From contig NC_022043.1 in the NCBI RefSeq assembly GCF_000444995.1, forward strand, positions 186,001 through 250,000: 64,000 nucleotides of DNA. Direction: 5' to 3'. The notes beneath the pieces are model-generated. The model searched no databases and had not been told where the DNA came from. It saw only the letters and a program-made list of their open reading frames with translations. This document shows, piece after piece, positions 18,702 through 28,139 of the stretch. The stretch comes from Paracoccus aminophilus JCM 7686. Lineage in GTDB: Bacteria > Pseudomonadota > Alphaproteobacteria > Rhodobacterales > Rhodobacteraceae. The position numbers and the translations under genes were made by a program. The first letter of the stretch is position 1. The number at the start of each line of letters is the position of its first letter.

Positions 18702-19145
18702 ATGCAGTCCACCATCGTCGCGGTCATCTTTGTCATCCTTGCCGGGGCCTGTATCTCGGTTCAGGCGCCAATCAACGCGGCCATGGGGCGTGCGGTGCAA
18801 TCGCCCTTGGTTGCCGCCGCGATCTCTTTTGGCGTGGGCTTCACCCTGCTGACCCTTGCCGCCGTCACGACCGGAGACGGGCGCGGCTTTGCCACCGCCT
18901 TCCGGCAAGATTGGAAGCTCTGGACCGGCGGGTTGCTCGGCGCCTTCTATGTCTGGACCATCGTCTGGACGATGCCGCGCATGGGCGTCGTCACCGCGAT
19001 CTGCGCTTTGGCGCTTGGCCAGATGCTCGCCGCGATCATCCTCGACAAGATCGGCGCCTTCGGTCTGCCGGTGCGCGAGGTCTCGATCCCGCGCATCTGT
19101 GCCGCGCTGATGGTCGCGGGCGGGCTGGTCCTGTCGCGCTTCTAA
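18702..19145 (+). CDS. small DMT-superfamily permease, YdcZ/DUF606 type
   Basis: 147-residue inner-membrane protein with about five hydrophobic segments. The opening MQSTIVAVIFVILAGACISV runs into QAPINAAMGRAV, characteristic of the YdcZ family of half-size drug/metabolite transporters. The start at 18702 is the ATG beginning the first membrane helix; the in-frame TTG further upstream gives a hydrophilic, unlikely extension. It is 99 bases downstream of the Cds1-like gene on the same strand, so perhaps in the same transcript. Substrate unknown. Confidence 0.82.
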   Translation: MQSTIVAVIFVILAGACISVQAPINAAMGRAVQSPLVAAAISFGVGFTLLTLAAVTTGDGRGFATAFRQDWKLWTGGLLGAFYVWTIVWTMPRMGVVTAICALALGQMLAAIILDKIGAFGLPVREVSIPRICAALMVAGGLVLSRF

Positions 19146-19538
19146 GCCGCAGAGCGCGTGAGAAGCCGGGCCACGGTGCGGCCCCACACCGCCAGCCCCC
19201 GGCGCGAAATCCCCTCAACCTTCCCTGACATTGCCCGGATTTGACCGGGGAATGGCTGATATCTTGGGTTGAGGGGGCGCAATCCGAAAGTTGTAGGCAG
19301 GCCCTGGAAACGGGTGCATGATCCGAGAGTGGCGCGGATTCCCCGGGTTTTCACCAGCTCGGCTCTATCCGCGACGCGACAGGTGACCCGGGCCCAGCCG
19401 GGACGGCTGGAACTGGGTGTGCGATTTCGTTTGCCAGCAGATCGTGCATACAAGTAATATTTTGGTTGATCGACCCCCAGTTGCCGACTCATAGTCGACA
19501 CATGACGAATCAAACATAACAACATGACAGGGATGACC
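19146..19538. other. 393-base intergenic region with two nested inverted repeats and an AT-rich promoter-like end
   Basis: There are two structures. The first has outer 10-base arms CCCCTCAACC (19211-19220) and complement (19267-19276) around an inner CCCGG/CCGGG stem. The second is CCCGGG-TTT-TCACC (19342-19355) facing GGTGA-CCCGGG (19382-19392). An AT-rich segment from about 19449 to 19475 follows the motif CGTGCATACAA (19443-19453) and is the best promoter candidate for the hydroxyproline importer. No small gene is seen. Confidence 0.45.
19443..19453. promoter_or_regulatory. shared motif CGTGCATRCAA, candidate operator of hydroxyproline operon
   Basis: CGTGCATACAA, 86 bases before the 19539 start. 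It matches CGTGCATGCAA at 2835-2845 upstream of the DpkA-like gene at 10 of 11 positions. Read on the other strand it begins TTGTATGCAC, close to the TTGTATACAA palindrome at that other locus. Confidence 0.45.
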
Positions 19539-20348
19539 ATGAAACTGAGCTATCTTGCCGCGGGCCTTGCCGCCGCAACACTTGCCTCGTCGGCCGCCTA
19601 TGCCGACAAGCTCGACGACATCATTTCCTCTGGCACGCTGCGCTGTGCGGTCGTGCTGGACTTCCCGCCGATGGGCTCGCGCGACGAGAACAACAACCCG
19701 ATCGGCTTCGATGTCGATTATTGCAACGATCTCGCCGCCGCTCTGGGCGTGAAGGCCGAAATCGTCGAGACGCCCTTCCCCGAGCGAATCCCGGCCTTGA
19801 TGTCGGGCCGCGTCGATGTGGGCGTTGCCTCGACCTCGGACACGCTGGAGCGGGCCAAGACCATCGGGCTCTCGATCCCCTATTACGCCTTTGAAAACTC
19901 GGTCACCGCCAATGAAAAGTCGGGGATCACCAATTGGGAAGGCATGAAGGGCAAGACCGTGGGCGCCACCGCTGGCACCTATGAGGCGATCTGGCTTGAG
20001 GGCAAGGTCAAGGAATGGGGCACCGGCGAATTCCGTCCCTATCAGACCCAGGCCGATGTCTTCCTCGCGCTGTCGCAGGGCCAACTTGATGCGACGGTCT
20101 CGACCACCGAAGTCGCCAATGCCAACGTGAAATCGGGCAAATTCGCGGGGATCAAGATCGTCGACAAGGCGCCGATGGTGCCCGATTATGTCGCGCTCTT
20201 CACCAACCGCGATGAATACGGGCTGCTGAATTACCTCAATCTCTTCGTCAACCAGCAGGTCCGGACCGGCCGCTATGCCGAGCTTTACAAGAAATGGGTC
20301 GGCGAGGGTGAGCCTGCCAATCTGACCATCCCCGGCGTCTATCGCTGA
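19539..20348 (+). CDS. polar amino acid ABC transporter substrate-binding protein
   Basis: 269-residue periplasmic binding protein of family 3. The signal peptide ends ...SSAAYA before DKLDDI (about residue 22). The conserved family-3 opening is IISSGTLRCAV, followed by FDVDYCNDLAAALG. ATG at 19539 is preferred because AGGG sits at suitable spacing; in-frame ATGs at 19524 and 19533 are possible. It precedes two permeases and an ATPase, then hydroxyproline-catabolic genes. The ligand is therefore probably hydroxyproline or a related cyclic amino acid (inference from context). Confidence 0.9.
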   Translation: MKLSYLAAGLAAATLASSAAYADKLDDIISSGTLRCAVVLDFPPMGSRDENNNPIGFDVDYCNDLAAALGVKAEIVETPFPERIPALMSGRVDVGVASTSDTLERAKTIGLSIPYYAFENSVTANEKSGITNWEGMKGKTVGATAGTYEAIWLEGKVKEWGTGEFRPYQTQADVFLALSQGQLDATVSTTEVANANVKSGKFAGIKIVDKAPMVPDYVALFTNRDEYGLLNYLNLFVNQQVRTGRYAELYKKWVGEGEPANLTIPGVYR

Positions 20349-20415
20349 TCTGACCGTCGCGGGCGGCGCCTGACCGGGCGCCGCCACTTCGCTTCCCCTG
20401 CGCAGTGAGACGGCC

Positions 20416-21081
20416 ATGCTGAACTATAAATTCCACTGGAACCAAGCGCTTAAGGCGCTGCCCGACATGTTGCATGGCGCGCTTGTGACCCTGCAAATCG
20501 CGCTGATCGCGATGATCGTCGGCATCCTTTGCGCCATCGTCCTGACCTCCTTTCGCCGGTCCGGCAACAAGGCCTTGAGCGGCATCGCCGCGACTTGGGT
20601 CGAGATTGCCCGGAACACCCCGGCGCTCTTCCAGATCTATATGGTCCATTTCGGCCTTGGCGCCTTTGGCATCCATCTGAGCCCCTATCTCTCGCTTCTG
20701 GTCGGGATCGCCTTCAACAATGCGGGCTATCTGGCCGAGAACTTCCGCGGCGCGCTCAAGGCCATTCCCGAGACCCAGACCCGGGCCGCGCGCTCGCTCG
20801 GAATGACTTCGAACCAGGCCTTCCGGCTGATCGTCGTGCCGCAGATGCTGCGCATCGCTTATCCGACGATCACCAACCAGCTCGTCTGGTCGATCCTGAT
20901 GACCTCGCTTGGCATCACGGTCGGGATGCAGACCGATCTGGCCGGGATTGCGCAAAAGCTCAATGCGATCTCGTTCCGCACCTTCGAATTCTTCGCGCTG
21001 GCGGCGGTGATCTTCTATGTGATGACCAAGCTCGTCACGTTCCTTGCCTGGCTGATCAGCCGGCGCATGTTCCGCTATTGA
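20416..21081 (+). CDS. polar amino acid ABC transporter permease 1
   Basis: 221-residue HisM/GlnP-type inner-membrane permease with about five hydrophobic segments. The EAA-type loop that contacts the ATPase is NFRGALKAIPETQTRAARSLGM (about residues 110-131). Second gene of the importer, 67 bases after the binding protein gene. It pairs with the next permease to form a heterodimeric channel. Confidence 0.92.
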   Translation: MLNYKFHWNQALKALPDMLHGALVTLQIALIAMIVGILCAIVLTSFRRSGNKALSGIAATWVEIARNTPALFQIYMVHFGLGAFGIHLSPYLSLLVGIAFNNAGYLAENFRGALKAIPETQTRAARSLGMTSNQAFRLIVVPQMLRIAYPTITNQLVWSILMTSLGITVGMQTDLAGIAQKLNAISFRTFEFFALAAVIFYVMTKLVTFLAWLISRRMFRY

Positions 21082-21093
21082 TGGGGGTGTAAA

Positions 21094-21747
21094 ATGTTTG
21101 GAACGGATTTCACCTCTGCCGATCTGCTGTTCATGCTCAAAGGCGCGGGCTGGACGCTGATTGTCACCGCGATTTCAGTGATCGCGGGCAGCCTGCTTGG
21201 CGTGATCTTCGGGGTTCTGCGTTACCAGGCTGGTGCCTTCTGGTCAGCTCCGCTGACGCTGGTGCTCGACTGGTTCCGCTCGGTGCCGCTGCTGATCCAG
21301 CTGATCCTCTTCAATGCGCTGCAATCGACCGTGCTCAAGCTCGGCTGGTCGCCCTTTCAGACCTCCTGCGTGGTGCTGTCGCTTTACACCTCGGCCTATT
21401 GCGCCGAGATCGTGCGCGGCGGCATCGAGGCGGTGCCCGCAACCACGCGCCGCGCCGCGCGCTCGCTGGGGCTGAGCTGGTGGCAAGACATGCGCTATAT
21501 CGTGGCGCCTTTGGCGACGCGGGTTTCACTGCCCTCGTGGATCGGGCTGACGCTTGGCGTGATGAAGGACACCGCGCTCGTCTATATCGTCGGGGTGATC
21601 GAGCTGCTGAAATCGACGCAGATCCTGATCACCCGCATGAACGAGCCGCTTTTCCTGCTGATGATCTGCGGCGCGATCTATTTCCTTATCAGTTTCCCGA
21701 TTGCCCGCTTCGGGGGCTATCTCGAAAGAAAGTGGTCCAATGATTGA
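21094..21747 (+). CDS. polar amino acid ABC transporter permease 2
   Basis: 217-residue HisQ/GlnP-type permease. The EAA-type loop is [22 protein letters not shown], the family's ATPase contact. It starts 12 bases after the first permease and overlaps the ATPase start by 8 bases, indicating tight translational coupling within one operon. Confidence 0.92.
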   Translation: MFGTDFTSADLLFMLKGAGWTLIVTAISVIAGSLLGVIFGVLRYQAGAFWSAPLTLVLDWFRSVPLLIQLILFNALQSTVLKLGWSPFQTSCVVLSLYTSAYCAEIVRGGIEAVPATTRRAARSLGLSWWQDMRYIVAPLATRVSLPSWIGLTLGVMKDTALVYIVGVIELLKSTQILITRMNEPLFLLMICGAIYFLISFPIARFGGYLERKWSND

Positions 21748-22465
21748 GATCGAGAATGTCCGCAAATCCTTTGGCCAGCTCGAGGTGCTCAAGGGTATCA
21801 ACCTGACCGTCCAGAAGGGCGAAGTGGTGACGATCATCGGAGGTTCCGGCTCGGGCAAGTCGACGCTGCTGACCTGCATCAACGGGCTAGAGCCGATCGA
21901 TTCCGGCCGCATCCTTGTCGAAGGCACCGAGGTTCACGCAAAGTCCACAGATCTCAACAAGTTACGCCAGAAGATCGGCATCGTCTTCCAACAATGGAAC
22001 GCCTTTCCGCATCTGACGGTTCTGGAAAACGTCACGCTTGCGCCGCGCAAGGTGCTGGGTCTTTCGAAGGCCGAGGCCGAAGAGATCGGCGTGCGGCAGC
22101 TGACCCATGTCGGCCTTGGCGACAAGCTCAAGACCTATCCCTCGCGGCTTTCGGGCGGGCAGCAGCAGCGCATGGCGATTGCCCGTGCGCTGGCGATGTC
22201 GCCAACCTATATGCTGTTTGACGAGGTCACCTCGGCGCTTGATCCCCAACTGGTCGGCGAGGTCCTCGACACGCTGAAAATGCTGGCAGAAGAGGGAATG
22301 ACCATGATTTGTGTCACCCATGAGATGGCTTTCGCGCGTGAGGTCTCGGACCGGGTCGCGTTCTTCCACAAAGGCGTCATGGCCGAGATCGGGCCGCCCG
22401 AGCAGCTTTTCGGCGCGCCACAGAACCCGGAAACTCAGCAATTCCTGTCGAGCACCCGGCAATGA
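21740..22465 (+). CDS. polar amino acid ABC transporter ATP-binding protein
   Basis: 241-residue ATPase of the GlnQ/HisP group. Walker A is [11 protein letters not shown] (about residues 34-44), the signature [15 protein letters not shown], Walker [14 protein letters not shown], and the switch His is in VTHEM. The start at 21740 ([12 protein letters not shown]) is the family-standard N-terminus inside the end of the permease gene. ATGA overlap with the FAD oxidase gene links transport and catabolism in one transcript. Confidence 0.94.
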   Translation: MIEIENVRKSFGQLEVLKGINLTVQKGEVVTIIGGSGSGKSTLLTCINGLEPIDSGRILVEGTEVHAKSTDLNKLRQKIGIVFQQWNAFPHLTVLENVTLAPRKVLGLSKAEAEEIGVRQLTHVGLGDKLKTYPSRLSGGQQQRMAIARALAMSPTYMLFDEVTSALDPQLVGEVLDTLKMLAEEGMTMICVTHEMAFAREVSDRVAFFHKGVMAEIGPPEQLFGAPQNPETQQFLSSTRQ

Positions 22466-23685
22466 CCACCGAAGTCATCGTGATCGGCGGGGGGGTCGTG
22501 GGCCTCAGCGCCGCTTTGGCCGCACAGGCGCGCGGGCTTCATGTGCGCGTCATCGACCGCGAGGGCCCGGCGGCCGGGGCCTCGGCGGGCAATGCCGGGG
22601 CCTTTGCCTTCACCGATATCTTCCCGCTCGCCTCACCCAAGATCATCCGCAAGGCGCCGAAATGGCTTCTGGACCCGCTGGGACCGCTGTCGGTTCCGCC
22701 CGCCTATGCGCTGAAGATCGCGCCGTGGATGCTGCGCTTCTGGCGCGCAAGTTGGCCCGCCAAGGTCCGCGCCTCGACCTTCGCCCAGACCGCGATGATG
22801 TCCTATTCCAAAGCCGCGCTCGAGCCCGCACTGGAGCGCGACGAGCTTTTGGGCATGTTGCGCCGCGACGGCCAGCTTGAGGTCTATGAGGGCGAAGCGG
22901 CGTTTCGCGACGCGCTGCCGGGGTGGCAGGCGCGCGCCCAGCAGGGGATCGAGTTCAATCATCTGACATCGCCCGCCGAGATCGCCGAGATCCAGCCGGG
23001 TCTTGATCGCCGCTTCACCCATGCGACCTTCACGCCGGGCTGGTATTCGATCTCCGATCCCAAGGATTACACGCTGGCTCTGGCCGAGCGCTTCCGGGCC
23101 AAGGGCGGCGAGATCCTCATTGCCGAGGCGACCGCTCTGACCGATGACGGTGTCGAGACCACCGCCGGACGCCTCAAGGGCCGGGTCGTGCTGGCGGCGG
23201 GCGCCTTCTCGCATCTGCTGGCGCGGACGCAGGGCGTGAAGATCCCGCTTGAAACCGAGCGTGGCTATAACACCACCCTGCCCGCCGATGCCTTCGATCT
23301 GCGCACCCAGATCACTTTTGGCGGCCACGGTTTTGTCGTCACCACGATGAATTCCGGCATCCGCGTCGGCGGCGCGGTCGAGCTGGGCGGGCTGAAGCTT
23401 CCGCCGAATTTCAAACGCGCCGAGGCAATGCTGACAAAGGCCAAGATGTTCCTGCCCGACCTCAAGACCTCGGGCGGCAAGCAATGGATGGGGTTCCGCC
23501 CCTCACTGCCCGACAGCCTGCCCGCCATTGGCCCTTTGCCGGGCCATCCGAACACGCTCTGCGCCTTTGGTCACGGCCATCTCGGCCTGACCCAATCCGC
23601 GGGCACCGGCAAGATCATTGCCGACCTTCTGACCGGGCTCAATCCCGGGATCGACCTTGCGCCCTTCTCTCCGGCGCGTTTCTGA
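22462..23685 (+). CDS. FAD-dependent D-amino acid/D-hydroxyproline dehydrogenase, DadA-like
   Basis: 407-residue DAO-fold flavoprotein. The dinucleotide loop is [17 protein letters not shown] at the N-terminus. The C-terminal [21 protein letters not shown] contacts FAD. It sits directly before a 4-hydroxyproline epimerase gene. Its probable reaction is oxidation of cis-4-hydroxy-D-proline to pyrroline-4-hydroxy-2-carboxylate (known for DadA-like enzymes in such clusters). A membrane-linked electron acceptor is likely. Confidence 0.8.
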   Translation: MTTEVIVIGGGVVGLSAALAAQARGLHVRVIDREGPAAGASAGNAGAFAFTDIFPLASPKIIRKAPKWLLDPLGPLSVPPAYALKIAPWMLRFWRASWPAKVRASTFAQTAMMSYSKAALEPALERDELLGMLRRDGQLEVYEGEAAFRDALPGWQARAQQGIEFNHLTSPAEIAEIQPGLDRRFTHATFTPGWYSISDPKDYTLALAERFRAKGGEILIAEATALTDDGVETTAGRLKGRVVLAAGAFSHLLARTQGVKIPLETERGYNTTLPADAFDLRTQITFGGHGFVVTTMNSGIRVGGAVELGGLKLPPNFKRAEAMLTKAKMFLPDLKTSGGKQWMGFRPSLPDSLPAIGPLPGHPNTLCAFGHGHLGLTQSAGTGKIIADLLTGLNPGIDLAPFSPARF

Positions 23686-23692
23686 GGCAACC

Positions 23693-24697
23693 ATGACCCA
23701 ATATATCTTCCCCTGCATCGACGGTCACACCTGCGGCAATCCCGTGCGTCTGGTCGCAGGTGGCGCGCCGCGCCTTGAAGGCGCCAATATGCTGGAAAAG
23801 CGCGCCCATTTCCTGCGTGACTTCGACTGGATCCGCACCGGTCTGATGTTCGAGCCGCGCGGCCATGACATGATGTCGGGCTCAATCCTCTATCCGCCGA
23901 CGCGGCCTGATTGCGATGTCGCCGTGCTCTATATCGAGACCTCGGGCTGCTTGCCGATGTGCGGTCATGGCACCATCGGCACGATCACCATGGGCATCGA
24001 GAACGGGCTGATCACCCCGCGCGAGCCCGGACGTTTGTCCATCGAGACCCCTGCTGGCAAGGTCGACATCGAATACCGCCAAGAGGGCCGCTACGTCGAA
24101 GAGGTCCGTCTGACCAATGTGCCGGGCTTTCTCCATTCCGAGGGCCTCACCGCCGAGGTTGAAGGCTTGGGCGAGATCGTCGTCGACGTGGCCTATGGCG
24201 GCAACTTTTACGCCATCGTCGAGCCGCAGAAGAATTTCCGCGACATGGCGGATTTCACCGCCGGAGAGCTCATCGGCTTTTCCCCGAAACTGCGCGCCGC
24301 GCTGAATGCGAAATACGAATTCATCCACCCCGAACATCCCGCGATCAACGGGCTTTCGCATATTCAATGGACCGGCGCGCCGACCGTCGAAGGCGCCGAT
24401 GCGCGCAATGCGGTCTTTTACGGCGACAAGGCGATTGACCGCTCGCCCTGCGGCACCGGCACTTCGGCGCGGATGGCGCAGCTTGCCGCCAAGGGCAAGC
24501 TGAAGGTCGGCGATGAGTTCTGGCATGAATCGATCATCGGCTCGATCTTCAAGGGCCGGGTCGAGGCCGCGACCACCGTCGCCAATCTCCCCGCGATCAT
24601 CCCCTCGATCGCCGGTTGGGCACGCCAGACCGGCCTCAACACGATCTATATCGACGCCGAGCGCGACCCCTTCGCGCATGGCTTCGTGGTGAAGTGA
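23693..24697 (+). CDS. 4-hydroxyproline 2-epimerase (proline racemase family)
   Basis: 334-residue proline-racemase-fold enzyme, full length. Both catalytic cysteines are present: C90 in [11 protein letters not shown] and C253 in [13 protein letters not shown], with D249 nearby. The Cys/Cys pair is the pattern of proline racemase and 4-hydroxyproline 2-epimerase. Next to a D-amino acid oxidase gene and an importer, epimerase is far more likely than racemase. It converts trans-4-hydroxy-L-proline to cis-4-hydroxy-D-proline. I chose ATG at 23693 because it follows the previous stop by 8 bases; an in-frame upstream start lies within the oxidase gene. Confidence 0.88.
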   Translation: MTQYIFPCIDGHTCGNPVRLVAGGAPRLEGANMLEKRAHFLRDFDWIRTGLMFEPRGHDMMSGSILYPPTRPDCDVAVLYIETSGCLPMCGHGTIGTITMGIENGLITPREPGRLSIETPAGKVDIEYRQEGRYVEEVRLTNVPGFLHSEGLTAEVEGLGEIVVDVAYGGNFYAIVEPQKNFRDMADFTAGELIGFSPKLRAALNAKYEFIHPEHPAINGLSHIQWTGAPTVEGADARNAVFYGDKAIDRSPCGTGTSARMAQLAAKGKLKVGDEFWHESIIGSIFKGRVEAATTVANLPAIIPSIAGWARQTGLNTIYIDAERDPFAHGFVVK

Positions 24698-26367
24698 TGG
24701 GCCTTGCGATCCTGCCGGGCCGTGCCTCGGGCGCGGTTCTGGCCGCCGATGAGGGCCTGAGCTTCTGGGGCGGGGTCGATCCCGCCTCGGGTCGCGTCAT
24801 CGATGCCCATCATCCTTGGCACGGGCAAAGCCTTGCCGGGCGGGTGGTGATGATGCCGACCTCGCGCGGGTCTTGCACCGGCTCGGGCGTGCTGTTGGAG
24901 CTGATCCTTTCGGGTCACGCCCCCGCCGCTTTGGTCTTTTCCGGCCCCGAGGATATTCTGACCCTCGGCGCGATGATTGCGGATCGCCTCTTTGGTAACG
25001 CTCTGCCAGTCCTGCGCCTGTCCGAGCCCGATTTCGCAGCCCTCGCCGCGCGCCCAGAGGCGGTGATCTCTGAAACCACGCTCAGCGCCGGTGATCTGGT
25101 GATCCCACTCGCGCCCCTGCCCGTCGCCGAATTGGCGCTCTCGGATCAGGACCGCGCGCTGCTGGCCAGCAGTGGCCCCGAGAAGCTCGCGATGGAGATC
25201 ATCCTTGCCATGGCCGCGATCCAAGGCGCGCGCGAGCTGATCGACGTGAGCCAAGTCCATATCGACGGCTGCATCTATGCCTCGGACGCAAACCGCATCT
25301 TTGCCGAGAAAATGGCGGATATGGGCGCGAAGGTCCGGGTGCCGACGACGATGAATGCGATCTCGGTCGATCGGCAAAACTGGCAAGCCCAAGGCGTGCC
25401 GCCGAGTTTCGGCACGCCAGCCAGCCGCCTTGCCGATGCCTATACCCGCATGGGTGCGCGCCCGACCTTCACTTGCGCGCCCTATCTGCTCGACAGCGCC
25501 CCGGCTCAGGGCGAAGACATCGCTTGGGCCGAGTCAAATGCTGTGATTTTCGCCAATACGGTGATTGGGGCGCGGACGGTGAAACACCCCGATTTCCTCG
25601 ACCTGCTGATCGCCATGACCGGGCGCGCGCCGCGCTCGGGCGTTTACCTCACCGAAAACCGCCACCCGTCCCGCGTGATCCGGGTCGATCCGCCTGCGGG
25701 CGCTGACGATGCCTTCTGGCCCATGATGGGCTATCTTGCGGGCCAGATCGCGCCCGACCGCATCCCGCTGATCCTTGGCCTCGAAAGCCTCAGCGCGAGC
25801 CGCGACGACCTGAAGGCGCTCTGCGGCGCGTTCGGGACGACCTCTGCCGCGCCGATGCTGCATGTCGCGGGACATACGCCCGAGGCCGATCTGCCGCTTC
25901 GCCCCGGCGCGGACGAAATCCACGTCACCCGCACCGATTTCGCGCGGATCTGGGCCGAGCTGAACCAAGGCCCCGACGAGATCCAGCTTGCCGCCTTCGG
26001 CAGCCCGCATTTCTCAGCCGAGGAAACTCGCGCGCTGTTGCGCGTCATGGCGGGCCGCCGCCCCGCGCCGGGCGTTCATCTGGTCGTGACCGTCGGCCCG
26101 CAAGTGCTGCGCGATTTACGCGCGGATGGCACCGCCGCCGAGTTGGAAGCCTTGGGCGGGCGGATCGTCTCGGATATCTGCTGGTGCTCAATCACCGAGC
26201 CGGTTTTTCCGCCCGAAACCCGGACCCTCATCACCAATTCCGGCAAATATGCCCATTACGGCCCCGGCCTCTCTGGCCGGGCCGTGCGCTTTGGCAGTCT
26301 CTCCGATTGCGTCGAAGCCGCCGTCACCGGCCACGCCCCCGGCCTGCCCCATTGGTTGAGAGGATAA
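24697..26367 (+). CDS. aconitase X, probable cis-3-hydroxy-L-proline dehydratase
   Basis: 556-residue single-chain aconitase X. The N-terminal swivel domain (about residues 1-130) has [18 protein letters not shown]. The large AcnX domain follows ([22 protein letters not shown] around residue 186, [12 protein letters not shown] around 217, and near the end [18 protein letters not shown]). Single-chain bacterial AcnX has been characterised as cis-3-hydroxy-L-proline dehydratase yielding pyrroline-2-carboxylate. The context agrees. ATG overlaps the epimerase stop by one base. Confidence 0.85.
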   Translation: MGLAILPGRASGAVLAADEGLSFWGGVDPASGRVIDAHHPWHGQSLAGRVVMMPTSRGSCTGSGVLLELILSGHAPAALVFSGPEDILTLGAMIADRLFGNALPVLRLSEPDFAALAARPEAVISETTLSAGDLVIPLAPLPVAELALSDQDRALLASSGPEKLAMEIILAMAAIQGARELIDVSQVHIDGCIYASDANRIFAEKMADMGAKVRVPTTMNAISVDRQNWQAQGVPPSFGTPASRLADAYTRMGARPTFTCAPYLLDSAPAQGEDIAWAESNAVIFANTVIGARTVKHPDFLDLLIAMTGRAPRSGVYLTENRHPSRVIRVDPPAGADDAFWPMMGYLAGQIAPDRIPLILGLESLSASRDDLKALCGAFGTTSAAPMLHVAGHTPEADLPLRPGADEIHVTRTDFARIWAELNQGPDEIQLAAFGSPHFSAEETRALLRVMAGRRPAPGVHLVVTVGPQVLRDLRADGTAAELEALGGRIVSDICWCSITEPVFPPETRTLITNSGKYAHYGPGLSGRAVRFGSLSDCVEAAVTGHAPGLPHWLRG

Positions 26368-26368
26368 A

Positions 26369-27397
26369 ATGCGCAGCATCAAGACGATCCATGTGATTTC
26401 CTGTCATGCCGAAGGCGAGGTCGGCGATGTCATCGTCGGCGGCGTCGCCCCGCCCCCCGGCAAGACGATCTGGGAGCAATCGCGCTGGATCGCGAAAGAC
26501 AATCGGCTGCGGAACTTCGTCCTGAACGAGCCCCGCGGCGGTGTCTTTCGCCATGTGAACCTGCTCGTGCCCCCGAAGCACCCAGAGGCCGATGCCGCCT
26601 GGATCATCATGGAGCCCGAGGACACGCCGCCCATGTCGGGCTCGAATTCGATCTGCGTCTCGACTGTGCTTCTCGACAGCGGCATTATCGAGATGACAGA
26701 GCCGGTGACAGAAATGGTGCTGGAAGCGCCGGGCGGTCTGGTGCGGGTGCGCGCGGAATGCCGCAATGGCAAGGCCGAGCGGATCTTTGTCCAGAATATC
26801 GCCTCTTTCGCCCATCGCCTTGATGTGCCCTTGGAGGTCGAGGGCTTCGGCACGCTGAACGTCGATACGGCCTTTGGCGGCGACAGCTTCGCCATGGTCG
26901 ATGCCCGTGCGCTTGGCTTTGCCCTAACCCCGGACGAGGCGCATGACATCGCGCGTCTGGGCGTGCGCATCACCAATGCCGCGACCGAGCAAATCGGCTT
27001 TCACCATCCGACCAACCCCGATTGGCGGCACTATTCCTTCACGCTGTTCGCAGGCCCGGTCGAGCGCCAGGGCCACGAGCTGCGCGCAGGGGCGGCCGTC
27101 GCGATCCAGCCCGGCAAGGTCGACCGCTCGCCGACTGGCACGGCGCTTTCGGCGCGGATGGCGGTCCTGCATGCGCGGGGCGAGATGACGCCGGCGGATC
27201 GCCTGACCACGGTTTCGCTGATCGGCTCGACCTTCACCGGGCGCATCCTTGGCGAGACGCAGGTGGGCGAAACTCCGGCGATCCTGCCCGAAATCTCGGG
27301 CCGCGCCTGGATCACCGGGGTACATCAGCATATGCTCGACCCCGCCGATCCCTGGCCCGAGGGCTATCGCCTGACCGACACCTGGGGCGCGCGCTAG
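26369..27397 (+). CDS. proline-racemase-family enzyme with Ser/Thr active-site pair, probable 3-hydroxyproline dehydratase
   Basis: 342 residues, same fold as the epimerase two genes upstream but divergent. The first catalytic position is S90 ([10 protein letters not shown]) instead of Cys. The second is T256 ([13 protein letters not shown]) instead of Cys, with D252 retained. A Thr at the second site is known from trans-3-hydroxy-L-proline dehydratases, which need only one base. Serine at the first site as well leaves no catalytic Cys. Its job is inferred as dehydration of trans-3-hydroxyproline to pyrroline-2-carboxylate, but another substrate is possible. It starts 1 base after the aconitase X stop and is the last gene of the operon. 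Confidence 0.72.
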   Translation: MRSIKTIHVISCHAEGEVGDVIVGGVAPPPGKTIWEQSRWIAKDNRLRNFVLNEPRGGVFRHVNLLVPPKHPEADAAWIIMEPEDTPPMSGSNSICVSTVLLDSGIIEMTEPVTEMVLEAPGGLVRVRAECRNGKAERIFVQNIASFAHRLDVPLEVEGFGTLNVDTAFGGDSFAMVDARALGFALTPDEAHDIARLGVRITNAATEQIGFHHPTNPDWRHYSFTLFAGPVERQGHELRAGAAVAIQPGKVDRSPTGTALSARMAVLHARGEMTPADRLTTVSLIGSTFTGRILGETQVGETPAILPEISGRAWITGVHQHMLDPADPWPEGYRLTDTWGAR

Positions 27398-27417
27398 GCC
27401 CCGAGGCGAAACGGAAA

Positions 27418-27495
27418 GCGTCCCGCAACCGGGAGGACGGTGCGGGACGCGAAGTCGTGACTGGACCCGTCAGTCACGAAGACCAGCTCTGGTCT
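27418..27495. terminator. three tandem hairpins at the end of the hydroxyproline operon
   Basis: Three perfect hairpins stand in a row after the 27397 stop. Arms are 10 bases at 27418-27427/27441-27450, 9 bases at 27455-27463/27471-27479, and 6 bases at 27480-27485/27490-27495 with a 4-base loop. None is followed by a T-run. They lie between convergent transcripts, so a bidirectional terminator, mRNA 3' protection or a small RNA are all possible. Confidence 0.55.
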
Positions 27496-27567
27496 GGCAT
27501 GAGTGAAACTTGCCGCGACCGCGCGCGCACTGACATAGAACAAATTGCCGCAGGTCCGGATCCGAGC

Positions 27568-28074
27568 CTATTGCGCCAACGCCCGCGCCTCATCCGCTGG
27601 CGACAGGATCGGACCGAGCGTCGCGAGGAAAGCGTGCATCTCTTCGATCGAGCCGCTGTCGGGCAGATAGATCTCGCCTTGCGCCACGACCTTCGCCTCG
27701 AATTGCGCGTGCCAGCCCATCGGCGCGCGGCAGGCGACGGCGAAGGTGATATGCTCTTGGCGATGGGTCTCGAAATTGCGGCAAAGCTTGCCGTCGCGGC
27801 TGCGATAGGAGGCGATCATCGTCAGCACCTCGCCACTGGCAAATTCGACGCCCTCTCCCGAGGGCAGCGTCCCCAGAGCCTCGATCTCGACGGGGCTCAG
27901 CCCGCGCTCTTCATGTTTGCCAAGCACCCACCAGCCGATCCCGATCCCGGCAATCGCCACCGCCGCCGCAATCACCCCGCGCGGCCGCAGGTTCTGATGC
28001 AGAGGCTTTTCGTCGCTGGCAGGGGGCATCCGTCGCGCGTCCTTGGCTGGTTGGGGGGCAAGTTGCCTCAACAT
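27568..28074 (-). CDS. hypothetical membrane-anchored protein (anti-sigma-factor-like C-terminal domain)
   Basis: 168 residues. A short basic N-terminus precedes one hydrophobic segment, GVIAAAVAIAGIGIGWWVLG (about 33-52), with the rest predicted periplasmic. The outer part has SYRSRDGKLCRNFETH and FAVACRAPMGWHAQFE. This Cys-bearing YRS-x-CR-F / CR-x-W pattern recalls the extracellular part of some anti-sigma proteins, but no sigma factor gene is adjacent. ATG at 28029 is an alternative start. It lies 65 bases downstream of the XRE-cupin regulator gene on the same strand. Function not assigned. Confidence 0.65.
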   Translation of the reverse strand: MLRQLAPQPAKDARRMPPASDEKPLHQNLRPRGVIAAAVAIAGIGIGWWVLGKHEERGLSPVEIEALGTLPSGEGVEFASGEVLTMIASYRSRDGKLCRNFETHRQEHITFAVACRAPMGWHAQFEAKVVAQGEIYLPDSGSIEEMHAFLATLGPILSPADEARALAQ

Positions 28075-28139
28075 AGGCAGCTTGCTTCCCCTTCACTACC
28101 ATCTGCGAACAGGGCGCGGCTTTGTGTCGCGAAAGCAGG

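Noticed and set aside
23657..23692. Upstream in-frame start for the 4-hydroxyproline epimerase
   Set aside because: It would begin inside the end of the oxidase gene and adds a non-conserved basic segment; ATG at 23693 matches the family N-terminus.
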